Assembly (NCBI GenBank): GCA_963738615.1
Contig: CAVTXI010000012.1
Span: forward strand, 558,001-622,000
DNA from: CAVTWY01 sp963738615
GTDB taxonomy: Bacteria; Pseudomonadota; Gammaproteobacteria; Burkholderiales; Burkholderiaceae_C
Length of the DNA stretch: 64,000 bases
Direction: 5' to 3'
In this document: in pieces, positions 31,356 through 40,827 of the stretch
How the letters are laid out: the number at the start of each line of letters is the position of its first letter
How positions within the stretch are numbered: the stretch's first letter is position 1
Notes under the pieces: generated by a model
The model's input: only the letters and a program-made list of their open reading frames with translations
The model's database searches: none
What the model was told of the DNA's origin: nothing
Made by a program: the position numbers and the translations under genes

Positions 31356-34300
31356 CTACCACAGCGGCTGAACACAGGCGGCGCCGACAGGGGCGTCGCG
31401 CACCAAGCTTAGGAAGTGGGATGCAGGGTCGAGGTGACGAGCGCGGCAGATGGCCCTACTACGCGCACCGGGATCTGAATCGAGCACTGCCTGCAGCGCA
31501 TAGGCCCAGCCGAAGAAAGGCTTCACGAGTTGGTACGCCTTCACGAAGTCGAGCGCCTCGCCCCGGTACGCTTCGTGGCCGGTCTTGCGCCAGAGCAGGT
31601 AGATCGACAGGGCGTATTGATAAGGCGAGGGAATCCTCCGCTCCATGGCGGCAGACCTCGATCTCAAGCCGAGTTCCGACAACTGCCAGCGCGCCGCGCG
31701 AAGGAGACGTAGCGACTCATCGTGCTTACCGTCCAGTCCGACGATCGCCGCCTTAGACAAGAGTTCGTCGAAGCCGGCCGTCTCGAGCCGGACTTGGTCA
31801 AAGAGCGGCAGGATCGGGTCGCTCGCGCGAGCGGCGTGCCATGCGGCCCACGCATACAGCGGGCGCATGAAGGAGCTGTCTTCGCTCTCCGGGTTGGTCT
31901 TTCGCACCGCGTCCAGCGTCTCGGTCGGGTAGCGATCGAGCATCGCCATGCGAACGAGTTCCGCCGAAGCCGCGTATTGAATGGCTCCGGTCGAACGCAA
32001 CGAGGCGATCTCGGCATGCGTTGGGACGTGGTCGGTTGTCGCGAGCAGATGGAGATATGGCACGGCGATGTCGGAGCCATTCACCTGCGCACCGCGAAGC
32101 TGATGCTGATCCAGCCAAGCGGATGCAGCGGTCACGTCGACGCCAGCAATCCGGTGGCCGACAAAAGCGCCATGCCATAGCTCGAATGATGACGCGTTGA
32201 ACAGCCTTGGGCGCAGCAAGGCCCAGCCTTCGTCGGATTGCGCGCGCATGAAGTGCAGCGAAGCCCGGTCGCGTCGCACGAAATCGTCGTCGTACCGTCG
32301 CAGGCGACGCTCGGCTGCCGCGATCGCAGCCTCGACGTCACCGTCGATCATCGATAGACGCTCGGCAGCCATCATGTCGGAGCTGCTGCCGGTGCCGATG
32401 AGACGCACGCGCTGGAGGTAGCGCCGAGCGTTGGCAATATCTCCGGCAAAGTAGAAAGCGTTTGCCACATCGTTCCAGTCATGCGACTCACCAATCTGCT
32501 CGTCGCGGCGCTGATCGACCGGACGTTCTTCGATGATGCGCACGGCGCTCTCGGGGCTTTCTCCCCGCGCCAACATGGCCATCGCGAGACGGATGCGGAT
32601 CGGAAGGTACTTGGGTGCCCTCGCGACCTGCTCCCGCCACTGTTCGACCGTCCGACGATTCGAGTCGAAACGCATCTCGAGCGGCGGGCTGTTCGGCGGC
32701 GTCTGCAGCACCGGCATCGACGACCGTTGGGCGGCGACTTGCGCCGTGAAGCGCGCCATTTCCGCTTGCCGAAGCGCATCGGTGATCGGCCCCTTCACGA
32801 GAAACGCCGCGCCTTCGCCCACCCCGCGCACGCGATAACGATTCGTCGCTGAGGCGAACGCGTCGGCACGAAGCACCTCGACGAGCCTGCGTTCGTCGTC
32901 AATCATGCTTGTGATGCGCGGGTCTCCCGAGACACGCGTGTTCGCGCTGCTGGCGTGTTCAGAGAGCGAATACTGCGCCAGCGTTTCGCCGTAGAACTGC
33001 GCGTCGACGGTTGATTGCACGAACGGGCCGACCATCGCCAGCATCCGTTCCTTCTGTTCGCGTTCGCTGCCCTCGAGTGCGCTGCTCGTTTGTGCTGCAT
33101 AGCGCGCACGGGCGATGAACGGGTGTTCGCTTACGTCGTCCGGCATCGACGCCAGCCACTTCTGCAGCGCTTGCTCCTGACCAAGCGTCATGCCGCGATA
33201 GACGATCCCCTTGCGGTAGTAAGCCAAGCGCCACTCTTCGTACACGGCGCGGGCAAGGTCGCTCGCCCGGCCGGGCGTGGCAGTTCGCGTTCCCCCGCGC
33301 TCGGCAACGCAGGACCGGCGCAGCATCATGCCCGGCACTTCGCGCTCGATCGCACACAGGTCGACCTCACGAAAACCTTCGGGTTGCATCCCCCGCTCGA
33401 TGAACGCTGCGCGGGCCAGCGGTGGCAGCTCTTTCGAGGCCGACTGGATTGCGCTTTCGGTGGCATCGCGTACCGATGCGACGGGCCGCGTCTGGCTGCT
33501 TGCTCGGGCGCTAAGCAGCCGCGCGATCGGCGCCACGACGGGGTCACGGATACCGATGTGGGCGAGTGCGGCGTCCTTCGGATCCTCGAGGCCCAGTTGC
33601 AGCCACGCCAGCGATGCAATCGCGGTCATACTGGCCTGCGCGCTGCCTGAGGCCTCCGTCCAGGCCGTCGCCAGCCAAGCCAGCTTGGCCGGCGAATCGT
33701 TGGCGCCGAAGATCGGTCCTGACTCGAACGTCGGCAGCAGGCTGCCAATAGCCAGCGCATGGCATGCCCTGGTCGATGACGACGCTGCGGCGTCGAGACG
33801 CTCCAGCTTCCAGACATCCGCCGAACACGTCGGCGCACCGCGGGCGGAGGTGGGGCTTGCTTTCGCCTTCACGCCGAGCTCATCGAGCAGCGCGGGAAGT
33901 GTGCTCGCGAGGGTGTCGATCGCGTCACGCGCATTCGGCGGCAGGTCAAAACTGCGGTGCGCGCGCTCGCGGCCTACGCTGTCATGGCTCGTGCGCTTGA
34001 TGATCGTTACGAAGCCCTTACCTGAACCGCTGTGTCCGAGGTACAACTCGATCACGCGCGAACCACCGCGTTCGCGCGTGAATGCCTCGAGTTCCTTGTC
34101 GCCGAACCGGCGTACGTAGGGGCCGGCGACGCTGACGATGTCGGTCTGGCGGCTGGCGACGATATTGCGCGCAGCCAGTTCCATGTCCAGCAGTGCGCCT
34201 GCCAGCGCCCGGAACGCACGTGAGAACCCAAACGCCTGGGACTGGACGGGAAGCACGAGTGTCGCAGGCTTCCTCAGCTCGTTGATCGAGCGAAGTTCGA

Positions 34301-34625
34301 GCGCTTGCACTTCAGGCCGTGGCACGCGTTCAGTGCGCGCAAGAGCTTCCGCAAAGTACTCTGGCTGCGGCCAGGTGTTCGGACGGACCTCGTGCGGCAT
34401 CGGTGGGAACTGAAACTGCGGCGGCAGTCGCAGGACGTAATCCCTGGGATCTGGCTGCCCCGGCATTCTGGCCGCGGACGCGGCAGGAACGCCGTTCGGT
34501 GGCGACAGGGACCCGCTCCTTCCGGATTGCCCTGCTGCTCCTGGCGTTGCCGTCGGCTGCGCTGCCAACTGCAAGTGACTGACAAGCAGCAGCAGGATCC
34601 AGGTGGACTTCCTAGAGGCACTCAT
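31356..34625 (-). CDS. Giant exported protein of unknown function (about 1,089 residues)
   Basis: The product starts MSASRKSTWILLLLVSHLQLAAQ, a clear signal peptide, then a Pro/Gly-rich stretch. It continues as a long helical protein rich in Ala, Arg and Glu with many Trp and Tyr. Segments such as NDVANAFYFAGDIANARRYLQRV and WREQVARAPKYLPIRIRLAMAML look like tetratricopeptide-type helical pairs, so a solenoid is likely in the second half. I recognise no catalytic motif. Of two in-frame ATGs (34631 and 34625), the second has a GGGAG site at 7 bases and is preferred. The frame is fully intact. It stands alone, 170 bases from the YedE pair. Confidence 0.6.
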   Translation of the reverse strand: MSASRKSTWILLLLVSHLQLAAQPTATPGAAGQSGRSGSLSPPNGVPAASAARMPGQPDPRDYVLRLPPQFQFPPMPHEVRPNTWPQPEYFAEALARTERVPRPEVQALELRSINELRKPATLVLPVQSQAFGFSRAFRALAGALLDMELAARNIVASRQTDIVSVAGPYVRRFGDKELEAFTRERGGSRVIELYLGHSGSGKGFVTIIKRTSHDSVGRERAHRSFDLPPNARDAIDTLASTLPALLDELGVKAKASPTSARGAPTCSADVWKLERLDAAASSSTRACHALAIGSLLPTFESGPIFGANDSPAKLAWLATAWTEASGSAQASMTAIASLAWLQLGLEDPKDAALAHIGIRDPVVAPIARLLSARASSQTRPVASVRDATESAIQSASKELPPLARAAFIERGMQPEGFREVDLCAIEREVPGMMLRRSCVAERGGTRTATPGRASDLARAVYEEWRLAYYRKGIVYRGMTLGQEQALQKWLASMPDDVSEHPFIARARYAAQTSSALEGSEREQKERMLAMVGPFVQSTVDAQFYGETLAQYSLSEHASSANTRVSGDPRITSMIDDERRLVEVLRADAFASATNRYRVRGVGEGAAFLVKGPITDALRQAEMARFTAQVAAQRSSMPVLQTPPNSPPLEMRFDSNRRTVEQWREQVARAPKYLPIRIRLAMAMLARGESPESAVRIIEERPVDQRRDEQIGESHDWNDVANAFYFAGDIANARRYLQRVRLIGTGSSSDMMAAERLSMIDGDVEAAIAAAERRLRRYDDDFVRRDRASLHFMRAQSDEGWALLRPRLFNASSFELWHGAFVGHRIAGVDVTAASAWLDQHQLRGAQVNGSDIAVPYLHLLATTDHVPTHAEIASLRSTGAIQYAASAELVRMAMLDRYPTETLDAVRKTNPESEDSSFMRPLYAWAAWHAARASDPILPLFDQVRLETAGFDELLSKAAIVGLDGKHDESLRLLRAARWQLSELGLRSRSAAMERRIPSPYQYALSIYLLWRKTGHEAYRGEALDFVKAYQLVKPFFGWAYALQAVLDSDPGARSRAICRARHLDPASHFLSLVRDAPVGAACVQPLW

Positions 34626-34794
34626 GCGCATACTCCCTCTTTCCTTGCTTCCCGCACTCGAATCGTATCGCGCGCGCCTCACGCGCCGATCCCCAGCGAT
34701 GCCAGTTGCCGTTTTCTGGAAACCGCGAACGGGGCAGTTCCGATGACCCAAACGAAAGGGCTTGGCCGTGCCCTGATTGGGTAACAAGGCAACT

Positions 34795-35256
34795 TCACCG
34801 GCTGTGCGACCAGCCGTGCACCCACGCGCCCGCGAAGATGCCCAGAAGCGCGGCAAGCATCGGCATGTTGCCCGCGCCCAACCCGGCGATCGCCGGCCCC
34901 GGGCAAACGCCGCACAAGCCCCAGCCGGCGCCGAAGATCGCAGCGCCGACGATCGTGTCGCGGTCCATCACTGACGGGTGCTGACCGAAGGCTTTCGCCA
35001 GCAGTGGTTTGGGTGCGATGCGCGGCAGCACCTGATACGCGGCCAGCGTCACCACGACCGCACCGCCCAACACCAGCAGCAGGCCGAAGTCTTGCCAGCG
35101 CAGGAAGCTCAGCACCACCTCGGGCGAAATCATCGTCGCCCACGTAAGCCCTGCGCCGAAAAGCGAACCGCACATGACCACCGCGAGCAGGGCCGCGGGC
35201 GACAAACCGTCGGTGGCGGCGAACGTTGCATCGACATTCGTGGTTGTCGTCGTCAT
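34795..35256 (-). CDS. YeeE/YedE family membrane protein (second subunit, PmpB-like)
   Basis: The 153-residue protein has about four transmembrane helices and the family motif FGAGWGLCGVCPGPAIAGLGAGN, whose cysteines are thought to handle sulfur species in YeeE/YedE transporters. A leading stretch of Thr residues (MTTTTTNV) precedes the first helix. It forms a pair with the gene just upstream (2-base gap), as in the PmpA/PmpB arrangement. The pair probably moves thiosulfate or another sulfur compound across the inner membrane. Confidence 0.85.
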   Translation of the reverse strand: MTTTTTNVDATFAATDGLSPAALLAVVMCGSLFGAGLTWATMISPEVVLSFLRWQDFGLLLVLGGAVVVTLAAYQVLPRIAPKPLLAKAFGQHPSVMDRDTIVGAAIFGAGWGLCGVCPGPAIAGLGAGNMPMLAALLGIFAGAWVHGWSHSR

Positions 35257-35258
35257 GA

Positions 35259-35729
35259 TCAGTGCCCCCCGATCATCAACACGACGCGCGACGCCAGCAT
35301 CGCCGTCGACAGAAACACGACCACCGCAAGCATCGACGACGCCTGCAGCGACGCCATGCCGCAGATGCCGTGGCCCGACGTGCAGCCGTTGCTCATGCGC
35401 GCGCCATAACCCACCAGCACGCCACCGACCGCGAGTTGCCACCAGGGGATCGTCGTCGGCGCAACCGGCATGGGCACGAACGGCATCACGGCGAAAGCGC
35501 CGATCACGAGACCGAGCGCGTACAGCAAGCGCCACCGTCGTGACGACATGAACCGTGGCTGACGGAAGAAGCTCGTGCGAGAGACGTACGACCACGTCGA
35601 CGTGAACACCGTGCTCATGCCGCCGATCAAGCCGGTCAGCGCGAACAGCAGGGCCACGCCCGCACCGATGAGCAGGCCGCCGATGAGGTAGTGGGTCCAA
35701 CCCAACGGGAAGACTTGCGAGATGTCCAT
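35259..35729 (-). CDS. YeeE/YedE family membrane protein (first subunit, PmpA-like)
   Basis: The 156-residue protein starts MDISQVFPLGWTHYLIGGLLIG. It has about four transmembrane helices and the conserved VGYGARMSNGCTSGHGICGM, with the essential Cys of the YeeE/YedE sulfur-transport family. The ATG at 35729 is used because the upstream part of the open frame is hydrophilic and overlaps the next gene. Together with the following gene it forms one bipartite transporter. Confidence 0.86.
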   Translation of the reverse strand: MDISQVFPLGWTHYLIGGLLIGAGVALLFALTGLIGGMSTVFTSTWSYVSRTSFFRQPRFMSSRRWRLLYALGLVIGAFAVMPFVPMPVAPTTIPWWQLAVGGVLVGYGARMSNGCTSGHGICGMASLQASSMLAVVVFLSTAMLASRVVLMIGGH

Positions 35730-35757
35730 GTTGTTGATGTTCCTGGTTTCGTGCAGC

Positions 35758-36543
35758 CTATTGGCGAGGGCCGGTGCGAGCCGATTCATGTAGGCAAATC
35801 GCCGCCGCAACGGCCACGTTCAGCGACTCTTCGCCACCTGGCTGCGCAATGCGCAGCACACGCGCACAACGCGCGGCCAACGCACTCGACATGCCCTGCC
35901 CCTCGTGGCCGATGACCCAAGTGCAAGGGCTGGGCAGCGGCGTGTCGCCCAGGCGTTCGGTCGCGTGCGAACTGGTGCCCAGCCACGGCGTGCGCAGCGC
36001 GTCGAGCATCGCGTCATCCGCGTGTTCGAAGAGCCTGAGCGCGAACTGCGCGCCCATGCCCGCGCGAAGCACCTTCGCTGACCACAGTGACGCCGTGCCC
36101 GGCAGCGCGACAACTTGACGGAAGCCGAAGGCCGCGGCGCTGCGCAGGATCGAGCCGACGTTGCCCGGGTCTTGAACACGGTCGAGCACGACACTCGGTG
36201 CCCGCGGGTCGATCGCTGGCGAAGGTTCCGGCTGGCGCACCAGCATCGAGATCGACGGCGGTGAGTCCAGCGTGGTGATCGACGCCATCAACCTTGGTGA
36301 CAGCGCCACGATTTCGTGCGCCGATGCGAGCAGCGTGACGTGTCGCGCGTCGTCGAAGGCGTCTTCGGTGACGAACGCCTGATCGATCGTCCAGCCGCGC
36401 GCCAATGCCGCGCGTGCGAGGTGATCGCCTTCGACCCACACCACGCCTTCACGACGCGCGAGTGCGGCGTCGGAAGCAAGCCGACGCGCGTGCTGCACGC
36501 GCGGGTTGTCGCGGGCGCTGATGCGATGCACCGTGTTCACCAT
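35758..36543 (-). CDS. TrmH (SpoU) family RNA 2'-O-methyltransferase
   Basis: The 261-residue protein has an N-terminal substrate-binding domain (ISARDNPRVQHARRLASDAALARRE) and the SPOUT domain with the three motifs VQDPGNVGSILRSAAAFG, VIGHEGQGMS and AQPGGEESLNVAVAAAI. These bind S-adenosylmethionine in a trefoil knot. The target (rRNA or tRNA ribose) is not determined. The start ATG at 36543 overlaps the 3' end of rnhB by 7 bases, a conserved gene pair at the end of the lipid A operon. Confidence 0.9.
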   Translation of the reverse strand: MVNTVHRISARDNPRVQHARRLASDAALARREGVVWVEGDHLARAALARGWTIDQAFVTEDAFDDARHVTLLASAHEIVALSPRLMASITTLDSPPSISMLVRQPEPSPAIDPRAPSVVLDRVQDPGNVGSILRSAAAFGFRQVVALPGTASLWSAKVLRAGMGAQFALRLFEHADDAMLDALRTPWLGTSSHATERLGDTPLPSPCTWVIGHEGQGMSSALAARCARVLRIAQPGGEESLNVAVAAAICLHESARTGPRQ

Positions 36544-37277
36544 GCGCTGCGCTCCTGGGCCGATGCGCTGGTGCCGGCCAACGCTTCGCGCACCGGCGCG
36601 AAGCTGCGGCGGTGAGCCTCGCACGGGCCGTGCGCGCGCAGCGCCTCGAGGTGCATCGGCGTCGGGTAGCCCTTGTGGACGGCGAAGCCGTAGTCCGGAT
36701 GGCGCTCGTGCAGTTCAACGCACAGGCGATCGCGCGTGACCTTCGCGATGATCGACGCGGCCGAAATCGCGCGCACTTTCGCGTCACCGTCGACGATCGC
36801 TTCGGCCAGCATCGGCAGTACGGGCAGGCGGTTGCCGTCGACCACAACCTTGTGCGGCGTCAGGCGCAGCGCGCGCACCGCGCGCTGCATCGCCAGCATC
36901 GTCGCCTGAAGGATGTTGATCCGGTCGATCTCCTCGACCGACGCGACGCCGATGCCGCAACACAGCGCGTGCTCGCAGATGCGGTCGTACAGCGTGTCGC
37001 GCCGCAGCGCGGTCAGTACCTTCGAGTCGCGCAAGCCGAGGATGCGGCGGCCAGGATCGAGGATCACCGCGGCCGCGACCACTGGCCCGGCGAGCGGGCC
37101 GCGGCCGGCTTCGTCGACGCCGGCCACCAGGCCCTCGGTGCTGCTGCGCAAGCGGTCAGCACGTCGCGAAGCTTGCACGGCCGGCTTCGTCGACCGCGCA
37201 CGTGTCGTCGCGGCGACACCGGTTTCCTCCCAGTCCAGGCCGAGTTGCTCAGCGCGCAAGGATCGCTTCGATGGCAT
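36537..37277 (-). CDS. rnhB: Ribonuclease HII
   Basis: RNase HII removes ribonucleotides and RNA from DNA hybrids. The catalytic opening LVAGVDEAGRGPLAGPVVAAAV, the second acidic site VVDGNRLPVLPMLAEAIVDGD and ISAASIIAKVTRDRL are present, followed by YGFAVHKGYPTPMHLEAL. The only ATG close to the family start is at 37277, which overlaps lpxB by 29 bases and adds about 50 basic residues before the catalytic core, longer than usual; a later non-ATG start is possible. Confidence 0.9.
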   Translation of the reverse strand: MPSKRSLRAEQLGLDWEETGVAATTRARSTKPAVQASRRADRLRSSTEGLVAGVDEAGRGPLAGPVVAAAVILDPGRRILGLRDSKVLTALRRDTLYDRICEHALCCGIGVASVEEIDRINILQATMLAMQRAVRALRLTPHKVVVDGNRLPVLPMLAEAIVDGDAKVRAISAASIIAKVTRDRLCVELHERHPDYGFAVHKGYPTPMHLEALRAHGPCEAHRRSFAPVREALAGTSASAQERSAW

Positions 37278-38400
37278 CGGTGGCGGTGCGCGCGGTGTCG
37301 CGGCGAAGCTGGTGGTGCATCTGCGTGAAGCGCTGGCGCAGCGACTCCACACGCCCAGGGTCACCGAGCCATGCTGCCACGTCGGCCGCCAACTGCTCGG
37401 GTGTGGCTTCGTGCTGCACGCGCTCGGGGACCAACGATTCTCGCGCAAGGATGTTCGGCAGCCCGATCCACGGCTGAAGCGCCATACGCTTCATCAACTG
37501 GTAGCTGACCGCGTTCATGCGGTACGCAATCACCATCGGGCGTTTGAACAGCGCAGCCTCGAGTGTGGCCGTGCCACTGGCAATCAACGTCACGTCGCAC
37601 GCGGCAAGCGCTTCGTGCGAATGACCGTCGACAACGGTGAGCGGCAGACCCTGCCCATGCGCGGCAACCGCGGCATCGACCATGGGGCGCAGCCCCGGAA
37701 CCACGGGCAGCACGAACTGAATATCGGGACGATCACGTGTCAGGACGCGCGCGGTCTGCAACCACGTTTGCGCGTGCTGCTCGACTTCGGAACGTCGGCT
37801 GCCGGGCAGCAGCGCCACAGTCGCCCGCGCCACATCCAGCCCAAGCGCAACGCGCGCCTGCGCAGCATCGGCCGGCTCGAGCGCGATCGCATCGGCAAGC
37901 GGATGGCCGACGAAGGTGGCTGCGATGCCGTGGCGTTCGAGCAGCTCGGGCTCGAAGGGGAAGACGCACAACATGTGGTCGACCGCACGACGGATCTGCC
38001 CGACACGCTTCGCGCGCCAGGCCCAGATCGACGGGCACACGAAGTGGATCGTGCGGATGCCCTGCGCGCGCAGCTTCTCCTCGAGGCCGAGGTTGAAGTC
38101 GGGCGCATCGACGCCGATGAAGGCCGCAGGCTTCTCGCGCACGATGCGTTCGCCGAGTGCACGGCGGATACCGGAGATTTCGCGGTAGTGGCGAAGCACC
38201 TCGACGTAGCCGCGCACCGCGAGCTTGTCATGCGGCCACCAGGCCTCGAAGCCTTGCCGCGCCATCTTCGGCCCGCCGATTCCAGCGCAGTCCAGTTGCG
38301 GCCAACGTGTTCGCAGGCCCGCCAGCAACATGGACGCCAGCAAGTCACCCGAGGCCTCGCCGGCCACCATCGTGAGTCGCAGGGAGGCGTCTGCGCTCAC
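37249..38400 (-). CDS. lpxB: Lipid-A-disaccharide synthase
   Basis: LpxB joins UDP-diacylglucosamine and lipid X to make the lipid A disaccharide. The 383-residue protein shows MVAGEASGDLLASMLL, YVEVLRHYREI, IGVDAPDFNLGLE, VCPSIWAWRAKR, CVFPFEPELLE and LLPGSRRSEV, plus the sugar-nucleotide region ASGTATLEAAL. It is intact, starts with an ATG 9 bases after the lpxA stop, and is a peripheral inner-membrane enzyme. Confidence 0.95.
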   Translation of the reverse strand: MSADASLRLTMVAGEASGDLLASMLLAGLRTRWPQLDCAGIGGPKMARQGFEAWWPHDKLAVRGYVEVLRHYREISGIRRALGERIVREKPAAFIGVDAPDFNLGLEEKLRAQGIRTIHFVCPSIWAWRAKRVGQIRRAVDHMLCVFPFEPELLERHGIAATFVGHPLADAIALEPADAAQARVALGLDVARATVALLPGSRRSEVEQHAQTWLQTARVLTRDRPDIQFVLPVVPGLRPMVDAAVAAHGQGLPLTVVDGHSHEALAACDVTLIASGTATLEAALFKRPMVIAYRMNAVSYQLMKRMALQPWIGLPNILARESLVPERVQHEATPEQLAADVAAWLGDPGRVESLRQRFTQMHHQLRRDTARTATDAIEAILAR

Positions 38401-38409
38401 GACACGCGG

Positions 38410-39201
38410 TCAGCGAACCAGGCCGCGCGTGGCGCCCGCGAGGAACTCGAGCATCAAGCGAATGTCGCCGTCGGCCTCGGCGCTGCCCTGGCCGAGCAGT
38501 TGGTCGATTTCGCGCTTGGCGTCGTCGAGTGGCAGCGACTCGCGGAAGATCAGCTTGTGCATCTTGCGGATGACCGCGATGCGCGCGTCGTCGAAGCCGC
38601 GGCGCTTCAGCCCCGTGAGGTTGACCGCTCGCGTCGCGAGCGGGTTGCCGTCGACCGTCATGAACGGTGCCACGTCTTGCGCCACGTGCGCCTGAAAGCC
38701 GATCATCGCGTGCGCGCCGATCTTCACGAACTGGTGCACGCCCGTCAGGCCGCCAACGACTGCCCAGTCACCCACGCGCACATGGCCGGCCAGCGTCGCG
38801 TTGTTCGCCAGGATGGTGTGGCTGCCCACGTGCACGTCGTGCGCGACGTGCACATAGGCCATGACCCAGTTGTCGCTGCCGATGCGCGTTGTGTTGTCTT
38901 CCTTCGACGTGCCGGTGTTGAAGGTGCAGTACTCGCGCACCGTGTTGCGGTCGCCGATCTCGAGGCGAGTGACCTCACCGCCGTGGCTGATGTCTTGCGG
39001 CATGCCGCCGATCGACGAGAACGGGTAGAAGCGGTTGTCGCGCCCGATGGTCGTGGCGCCTTCGATCACGCAGTGCGTGGCAATGGTCGTGCCTTCGCCG
39101 ATGCGCACTTGCGGGCCGATGACCGCGTAGGGGCCGACGGCGACGCTGTCGGCCAGTTCGGCTTTCGGGTCGACGATCGCCGTCGGATGAATCTGAGGCA
39201 T
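38410..39201 (-). CDS. lpxA: UDP-N-acetylglucosamine acyltransferase
   Basis: LpxA performs the first acylation of lipid A synthesis. The 263-residue protein begins IHPTAIVDPKAELADSVAVGP and carries a left-handed beta-helix of hexapeptide repeats. The catalytic His lies in AYVHVAHDVHVG, and the acyl-chain region YCTFNTGTSK and the C-terminal helical domain RGFDDARIAVIRKMHK are normal. It follows fabZ by 37 bases within the fabZ-lpxA-lpxB cluster. Confidence 0.95.
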   Translation of the reverse strand: MPQIHPTAIVDPKAELADSVAVGPYAVIGPQVRIGEGTTIATHCVIEGATTIGRDNRFYPFSSIGGMPQDISHGGEVTRLEIGDRNTVREYCTFNTGTSKEDNTTRIGSDNWVMAYVHVAHDVHVGSHTILANNATLAGHVRVGDWAVVGGLTGVHQFVKIGAHAMIGFQAHVAQDVAPFMTVDGNPLATRAVNLTGLKRRGFDDARIAVIRKMHKLIFRESLPLDDAKREIDQLLGQGSAEADGDIRLMLEFLAGATRGLVR

Positions 39202-39238
39202 GGCGCGCAGTCGCGGTAACGCGGAACGAATCGAGAAC

Positions 39239-39676
39239 CTAGTCGACTTCGCGCATCGTGCACATCAGCTGCGCTTCCGCGACCAGGGCACCCTCGACGG
39301 TCGCGCGTGCGTTGAACTTGTAGATGCCGGCACGCGCACGGTCGAGCGTCACGTCGAGCACCAACGCGTCACCCGGCTCGACCGGCCGCTTGAAGCGCGC
39401 ACCGTCGATGCCGGCCAGGTAATACAGCACCTGCTTGCCCTCCTGCGTCGGGATCGATGCGAAGGACAACAGGCCCGCGGCTTGCGCCATCGCCTCGACG
39501 ATCAACACACCCGGCATCACCGGCCGCACGGGAAAGTGGCCGACGAAGAAAGGTTCGTTGATGCTGACGTTCTTCAGCGCCTTGATGCGCTGGTTGACCT
39601 CGAGCTCGAGCACGCGGTCGACCAGAAGGAACGGGTAGCGGTGCGGCAGCTTCTTCAGGATCTCGTGGATGTCCAT
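39239..39676 (-). CDS. fabZ: (3R)-hydroxyacyl-ACP dehydratase
   Basis: The 145-residue hot-dog-fold enzyme begins MDIHEILKKLPHRYPFLLVD and has the catalytic His in GHFPVRPVMPGVLIVEAMAQ, where the Glu completes the active site. It dehydrates 3-hydroxyacyl-ACP in fatty-acid synthesis and competes with LpxA and LpxD for the same acyl-ACP, which explains its place between them. Confidence 0.95.
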   Translation of the reverse strand: MDIHEILKKLPHRYPFLLVDRVLELEVNQRIKALKNVSINEPFFVGHFPVRPVMPGVLIVEAMAQAAGLLSFASIPTQEGKQVLYYLAGIDGARFKRPVEPGDALVLDVTLDRARAGIYKFNARATVEGALVAEAQLMCTMREVD

Positions 39677-39709
39677 GGCTGTTCGCTTCGGGACGCGCGC
39701 CCCGTGATG

Positions 39710-40792
39710 TCAGGGTGTATTTTTGTTGGCGGCCTTCTCGAGCGTGCGGACGCGCTCTCGAAGCTCGTGCAGGCGGCGCAGCGTGGCGGCGTTGCGCTCC
39801 CACGAGGCATTGTCATCCATGGGGAAGGCGCCGCTGTAGACGCCCGCCACGCGGATCGACCGGGTGACCGTGGTCGCAACCGTGATCGTCACGTGATCGG
39901 CAATATCGAGGTGGCCGATGATGTTCGCAGCGCCACCGATCATGCAGTGTGCGCCGATGCGCGTGCTGCCGGCCACGCCAACATTGCCTGCCATGGCGGT
40001 GTGTGCGCCGATGCGCACGTTGTGGGCGATCTGGATCAGGTTGTCGAGCTTGACGCCGTCTTCGATCACGGTGTCGTCGAGCGCGCCGCGGTCGATGCAG
40101 GTGTTGGCGCCGATTTCAACGTCGTCGCCGATGCGCACCGCGCCCAACTGCTCGATCTTGGTCCATCGCTTCGCGTTGTCGGCACCTTCGGGTGCGAAGC
40201 CGAAGCCGTCGGCGCCGATCACCGCGCCCGCATGCACGATGCCGCGCGCGCCAATGCTGCACCCGTGCGCCAGGTGCACGCGCGCAGCCAGCCGCGTGTC
40301 ATCGCCCACGCTCGCGCCGACACCCACGAAACACAACGCGCCGATCACCGCGTGCGCGCCGATGCGTGCGCCTTCTTCGACCACGGCTTGCGGGCCGACC
40401 GATGCGGTGGGGTCGACGACGGCGCGTGGGTCGACCACGGCCGTCGCGTGCACACCCGGTTTCGTCTGCCCGCGTTCGCGCTTGGCCCACCACTGCGTCA
40501 GGCGCGCGTAGTACGCGTAGGGGTCGTCGGTGACGATGACGCTGCCGCCCGCGCTGCGTGCCGCAGCTGCTTCCTCGAGCACGGGAGCCACGATCACGCA
40601 AGCGGCCTGCGTGACGTCGAGCTGTGCGCGAAGGCGCGGCTGGGCCAGGAACGTGATGGCGTCGAGCCCAGCCGAGCCAAGCGGCGCGATGCGTTCGATC
40701 CGGCGCGGACCGTCGCCGACGAGGCGGCCGCCGAGCGCGGTGACGAGCCGACCACCGAGTGCGTTGGTGATCTCTTCGAGGGTCGCAGACAT
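39710..40792 (-). CDS. lpxD: UDP-3-O-(3-hydroxyacyl)glucosamine N-acyltransferase
   Basis: LpxD adds the N-linked acyl chain in lipid A synthesis. The 360-residue protein has the N-terminal uridine-binding domain (RRIERIAPLGSAGLDAITFLA), the hexapeptide beta-helix, and the catalytic His in IQIAHNVRIGAHTAM, ending in a coiled C-terminal helix. Residues 11-25 contain a duplicated ALGGRLV unit (ALGGRLV-T-ALGGRLV), which homologues have once. The start at 40792 (MSATLEEIT) is preferred to an upstream in-frame ATG. Confidence 0.94.
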   Translation of the reverse strand: MSATLEEITNALGGRLVTALGGRLVGDGPRRIERIAPLGSAGLDAITFLAQPRLRAQLDVTQAACVIVAPVLEEAAAARSAGGSVIVTDDPYAYYARLTQWWAKRERGQTKPGVHATAVVDPRAVVDPTASVGPQAVVEEGARIGAHAVIGALCFVGVGASVGDDTRLAARVHLAHGCSIGARGIVHAGAVIGADGFGFAPEGADNAKRWTKIEQLGAVRIGDDVEIGANTCIDRGALDDTVIEDGVKLDNLIQIAHNVRIGAHTAMAGNVGVAGSTRIGAHCMIGGAANIIGHLDIADHVTITVATTVTRSIRVAGVYSGAFPMDDNASWERNAATLRRLHELRERVRTLEKAANKNTP

Positions 40793-40827
40793 CGTGTCGG
40801 TGGCGCCGGGCGGCCCACGCCGGCCGG

